Positions 20,812 through 23,123 of a DNA stretch of 23,123 bases are shown one piece after another. The translations under genes and the position numbers were made by a program. Below the pieces are notes generated by a model. The model was not told where the DNA came from. It did no database searches and saw only the letters and a program-made list of their open reading frames with translations. Origin of the DNA: Lindgomyces ingoldianus (Eukaryota > Ascomycota > Dothideomycetes > Pleosporales > Lindgomycetaceae); contig NW_022985173.1 of assembly GCF_010093535.1 (NCBI RefSeq), forward strand, positions 1,287,336-1,310,458. Reading direction: 5' to 3'. Each line of letters begins with the position of its first letter. Position 1 is the stretch's first letter.

Positions 20812-20903
20812 TGTAATAATATCACATTAATTGTCTGTTTAACTATGTCTAAGCCTAAGACGCGTCTGATTTAGTTTAGGTTGCAATCCTCCACACTATT
20901 ACA
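20812..20903 (+). repeat. Putative gypsy-4 5' LTR
   Basis: A 92-base stretch starting TGTAATAATATCAC and ending CCACACTATTACA, so TGTAATA/TATTACA inverted ends. It lies just upstream of the gypsy-4 leader and gag. It is short for an LTR and its partner would lie outside the window, so this rests on position and end sequences. The leader 20904-21149 has no recognisable primer-binding site. Confidence 0.4.
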
Positions 20904-21149
20904 TTAAATTACTTAGTCTATAGACTAGATCCTATTAACCTCTAGTTAACTAAAGCCTTTAGGTTTAGAACTTCCTATCCCCTGCAATTAGGATTGCCTT
21001 TAGAAAAGTTACATAAAGGCGCTAAGGTAAAAACTTAGAGACTACTAATAACCTATTAGGATTAGGGACAACTACTAATGCCTAACCTTTAACCACTATT
21101 AGATCCTATTGCAAAGACTGCAACCTGTTCTAGCTGCAGCTAAGGCAAG

Positions 21150-22352
21150 ATGCCTGCCCCTAGAACTAAACTACTACTAACCTTAACAGCTAAACCCCCT
21201 TTTATAGAACCTAAAGCTAAAAACCTACTAGATTTAGAGTTAAACCCTAGCAGCATAGCCCTTAAGAACTAAGTTGCTTAATTAAGGGCACAAATTAAAC
21301 AGCTAACTAGATTAAAAACTGTTAGTCCTAATTATCCCCTACTAACTACTAAATTACTCCTAATAATGCTTTAAATTACCTCTGCTACACTAATAGCAAG
21401 AGACCTTTTTAGCACCTTTAAGCTTCTTTAAAGCTACCTTACTAAACGCACGCCTAAGATTAAGAACCTTATAGATAGTAAAGAACCTACATTTAAATAA
21501 TAGTAAGCCTTTATTATTAACAGACTTAACATTAATTTAGATCACTATTAGAGTAAGTGTGCACGCATAGCGTTAGTATAGAGACACACTGCTAGTATCA
21601 CAAAGGAATACCTAGAGCCTAGATACCTAGCTAAATTAGACAACTTTTAGTTTAGGAACATAGAAGAAATAATTAAGCTCTTATAAACTTACTTTATTAC
21701 TAGTAATAAAGAGACAGAGGCGCAACAGGCGTTTTAAACTCTAAGGATAAGCAAAGAAAAAGCATTTCTTACCTTTAAAGCTTACTTTATTAGTGCTGCT
21801 GTTAAAGGGTCTATATTAAAGTTAAAATAGTTTTTTTACCTATAGGAGAAAATACTGCCTAGCCTAAAAGTACTAAACTTAGGTTTTAAACACACTTAAA
21901 AGGGCTTCTTTAAGATAATAGTAGCCTACCTAACAGCCTATAACATAGAAAGAAGGAACCCCTCTGCTATTTTAAAGTAAACTGTTAACTATACCTAATA
22001 ATTTAATGTTAGACCTATTATAAAGCAGTCTTAGAAGGTTTCTAGTAATACATCTAAGGCGGTATACTATTCTAGTGCACCCCGACCTGCACCTATGTTA
22101 GTACTCTAATCCACCCTAGCTACCCATAGACAACCTAGCTAGACACCTGCCTCTAAAAGACAAACAACTCCTAGTAACTGTTATAATTATAGTAAACTAG
22201 AACATTTTACTAGTAATTATTCTATCTTTAAAGTACAGAAGATTAAAGTAGAGCAACAGAAATCTAAGAAAGAGTTTATAGATGTAAATAATTACAACTT
22301 AGATGCCTTCTAGATAAAAAACAGTAACGCCTAGAAAAACTCTTTATCTTAA
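21150..22352 (+). pseudogene. gypsy-4 gag remnant with zinc knuckle
   Basis: From ATG 21150 (MPAPRTK) a single frame stays in phase for 401 codons to TAA 22350-22352, with many internal TAA/TAG and no frameshift. The capsid core is visible near 21715-21810 (ETEAQQAF, ISKEKAFLTFKAYFISAAVKG). A Pro/Ser/Thr-rich linker follows, then a CCHC knuckle at 22179-22220 in which Cys1 (22179) and His (22203) remain while Cys2 (22188) and Cys4 (22218) are Tyr, that is TGT to TAT. Gag packages element RNA into the particle. The matching spacing C-X2-C-X4-H-X4-C makes the call firm. Confidence 0.88.
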
Positions 22353-22813
22353 GCTTAAGTAAGTATAATTTATTAAACATTAATTTGTTACACTTATTTA
22401 GAGGAAAACACTTTTAAGTTTTTACTGTTTTGTATTTAAAAAGCATTAGAGTTTATTTAAATCCCTTAGTTAATACTAGCGCCTATAGTTTTCTATTTAT
22501 TAACTTACTAACTACTAAGTTATTATCTTAATGCCTCTATGTCCTTATCTAACGCTTACTATTTAAAGTTATAGTTAAGGGCTTTTAAGATTAGATCTAA
22601 GTCCCTATCTACTAGTATATCTGCCTGCACATATAAATTAATAGAAGAAGCATCTAAAACTACTTTTTTATTATTATAAACTTTAGCTCCTAGGATTGTA
22701 TTATTAGCATTAAATAGTTATGTTGTTTTAAACTCTATCTAAATATAGAGAAAAATTAGATTATATAGCCTAGCAAATATCTGCCTACCTATAAACCTTT
22801 GCTGCCCTTGCTT
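22353..22813 (+). pseudogene. gypsy-4 pol remnant: aspartic protease
   Basis: After gag the homology moves to another phase (codon starts at 22463, the -1 phase relative to gag). PLVNTSAYSFLFI at 22463-22501 matches the family LVDSGAS protease motif with catalytic Asp as Asn. The frame then follows the fungal gypsy protease fold (YICLHI near 22620, an IIxINFSS-stop-DCIISIK stretch near 22675-22715 for the family LGSHDIILGxKWL) and ends in a WPSKYLP-like segment near 22765-22785. It is cut by the X arm at 22814 before RT. The gag/pol phase change suggests a -1 frameshift, but no slippery site can be trusted after RIP. Confidence 0.78.
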
Positions 22814-23099
22814 ATTAGCAGAGCTTGCTCTGCTTATTATATTCGGGTTTGCAGAACGAAAAGTTTAGCAGAATCTCCTCTTTTGGACGCGCTAGTTAGT
22901 CAGAATTTCTTCGGATAAACCCCAGTAACGCTGTTTCTCTGTCAGCTTATGTATTTCTTATATTCTTTTTTAAAAAAAATGTATACCTAATGTAAGTGCA
23001 CTTTTATGCTAATTTGCATGCAGTTTGCTCTAGCATGCGTTGTGTAAAACATATTTAAATTATGGTTAGTTGCGTCTGTTCCACCTCTCTAGCCACATC
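22814..23099. repeat. Right arm of the long inverted repeat (element X end)
   Basis: Reverse complement of 1-287. It is the less mutated of the two arms and keeps TCGGATAAACCCCAGTAACG and TTTTGGACGCGC, where the left arm has lost CCG, TGG and CCA. The inner end has the AGCAGAGCTTGCTCTGCT hairpin (22817-22834) directly after gypsy-4 protease sequence. If the hairpin is the terminus, element X extends rightward out of the window. Confidence 0.88.
22817..22834. other. Terminal hairpin of element X, right copy
   Basis: GCAGAGC-TT-GCTCTGC inside an 18-base near-palindrome, as at 267-284. Both copies are preceded (reading from the retrotransposon side) by TTGCTNATT, which may be part of the repeat or chance. 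Confidence 0.7.
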
Positions 23100-23123
23100 G
23101 GTGTGTCGGGGATTGGCATCAGC
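23100..23123. other. GC-rich sequence beyond the matched arm
   Basis: GGTGTGTCGGGGATTGGCATCAGC has TCG, TGG and TCA words and no RIP signature. It is probably more of element X, whose left counterpart is outside the window. Confidence 0.4.

Larger units (their letters stand above)
288..22813. other. RIP-mutated, TA-rich transposon block
   Basis: Between the two X arms almost every C in a pyrimidine-C-purine context, on either strand, reads as T. TCA, CCA, TGA and TGG are very scarce, and TTA, CTA, TAA, TAG and the tetramer CTAG are abundant. C followed by a pyrimidine (TCT, CCT) and purine-C-purine (GCA, ACA, GCG, ACG) survive often. Reading frames of known retroelements are therefore broken by TAA and TAG while staying in phase for hundreds of codons. 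This is the classic result of RIP acting on repeats in the sexual cycle of ascomycetes. The less mutated islands are the X arms, 3560-3656, 3825-4105, the ends of 5020-5300, and 20609-20775. Confidence 0.9.

Noticed and set aside
1..23099. A single 23-kb giant transposon (Starship-like or composite)
   Set aside because: No captain tyrosine recombinase or cargo genes are seen, the arms are inverted repeats, and the inner borders cut two gypsy pol genes. Two separate X copies explain this more simply, though outside sequence is needed.
1..23123. Short open reading frames on both strands
   Set aside because: They are chance openings in TA-rich, RIP-mutated sequence. Wherever homology is visible it belongs to transposable-element frames full of TAA/TAG codons.
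1..23123. A novel defence, toxin or biosynthetic system
   Set aside because: All long coherent frames are assigned to retrotransposon or Fot1 proteins. The one unrecognised frame (9438-10010) is broken and sits behind a putative LTR.

Overview
The window looks like an AT-rich, gene-free block from a filamentous ascomycete (Pezizomycotina) genome. Everything I can read in it is transposable-element sequence. Almost all of it has been wrecked by C-to-T change of the repeat-induced point mutation (RIP) type. In-frame stops are nearly all TAA or TAG, Trp and Gln codons have become stops, and repeat copies differ from each other almost only by C/T or G/A changes. I found no intact protein gene, host gene, tRNA, rRNA or CRISPR array. 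The species cannot be named from this.

Layout, left to right: (1) 1-287, an inverted-repeat arm of an unidentified element X, with its partner at 22814-23099. (2) 298-2556, 3' half of a plus-strand Ty3/gypsy pol (RT thumb, RNase H, integrase, chromodomain; 'gypsy-1'). (3) 2557-3656, a 1.1-kb head-to-head fold-back made from two copies of the 5' end of a Fot1/pogo transposon. (4) 3659-8780, a minus-strand gypsy ('gypsy-2') interrupted by a 1476-bp element with about 280-bp inverted ends ('MITE-1', 3825-5300). (5) 8852-10010, a plus-strand LTR-like block, an (AC)n(AG)n tract and a gag-like decayed frame. (6) 10087-20811, a minus-strand Ty1/copia element that serves as host for three insertions: a complete gypsy with 318-bp LTRs and a TTTAC target duplication ('gypsy-3', 12194-17855), a Fot1 transposon with a readable DD35D transposase (18706 to about 20317), and a 167-bp palindromic relative of MITE-1 ('MITE-2', 20609-20775). 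(7) 20812-22813, the 5' part of a plus-strand gypsy ('gypsy-4': probable LTR, gag with zinc knuckle, protease), cut by the right X arm.

How the parts relate: the copia integrase reading frame stops at one side of gypsy-3 and resumes at the other. The copia protease and pre-integrase segments likewise lie on opposite sides of the Fot1 copy. The order of insertion can therefore be read directly: copia first, then gypsy-3, Fot1, MITE-2 and gypsy-4 into it. The most informative features are the clear mutation context (pyrimidine-C-purine is nearly exhausted while ACA/GCA and ACG/GCG survive), the loss of transposase catalytic aspartates by that same process, the one-ended fold-back derivatives, and small islands of nearly unmutated DNA at element ends. 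I see no new functional gene system here.
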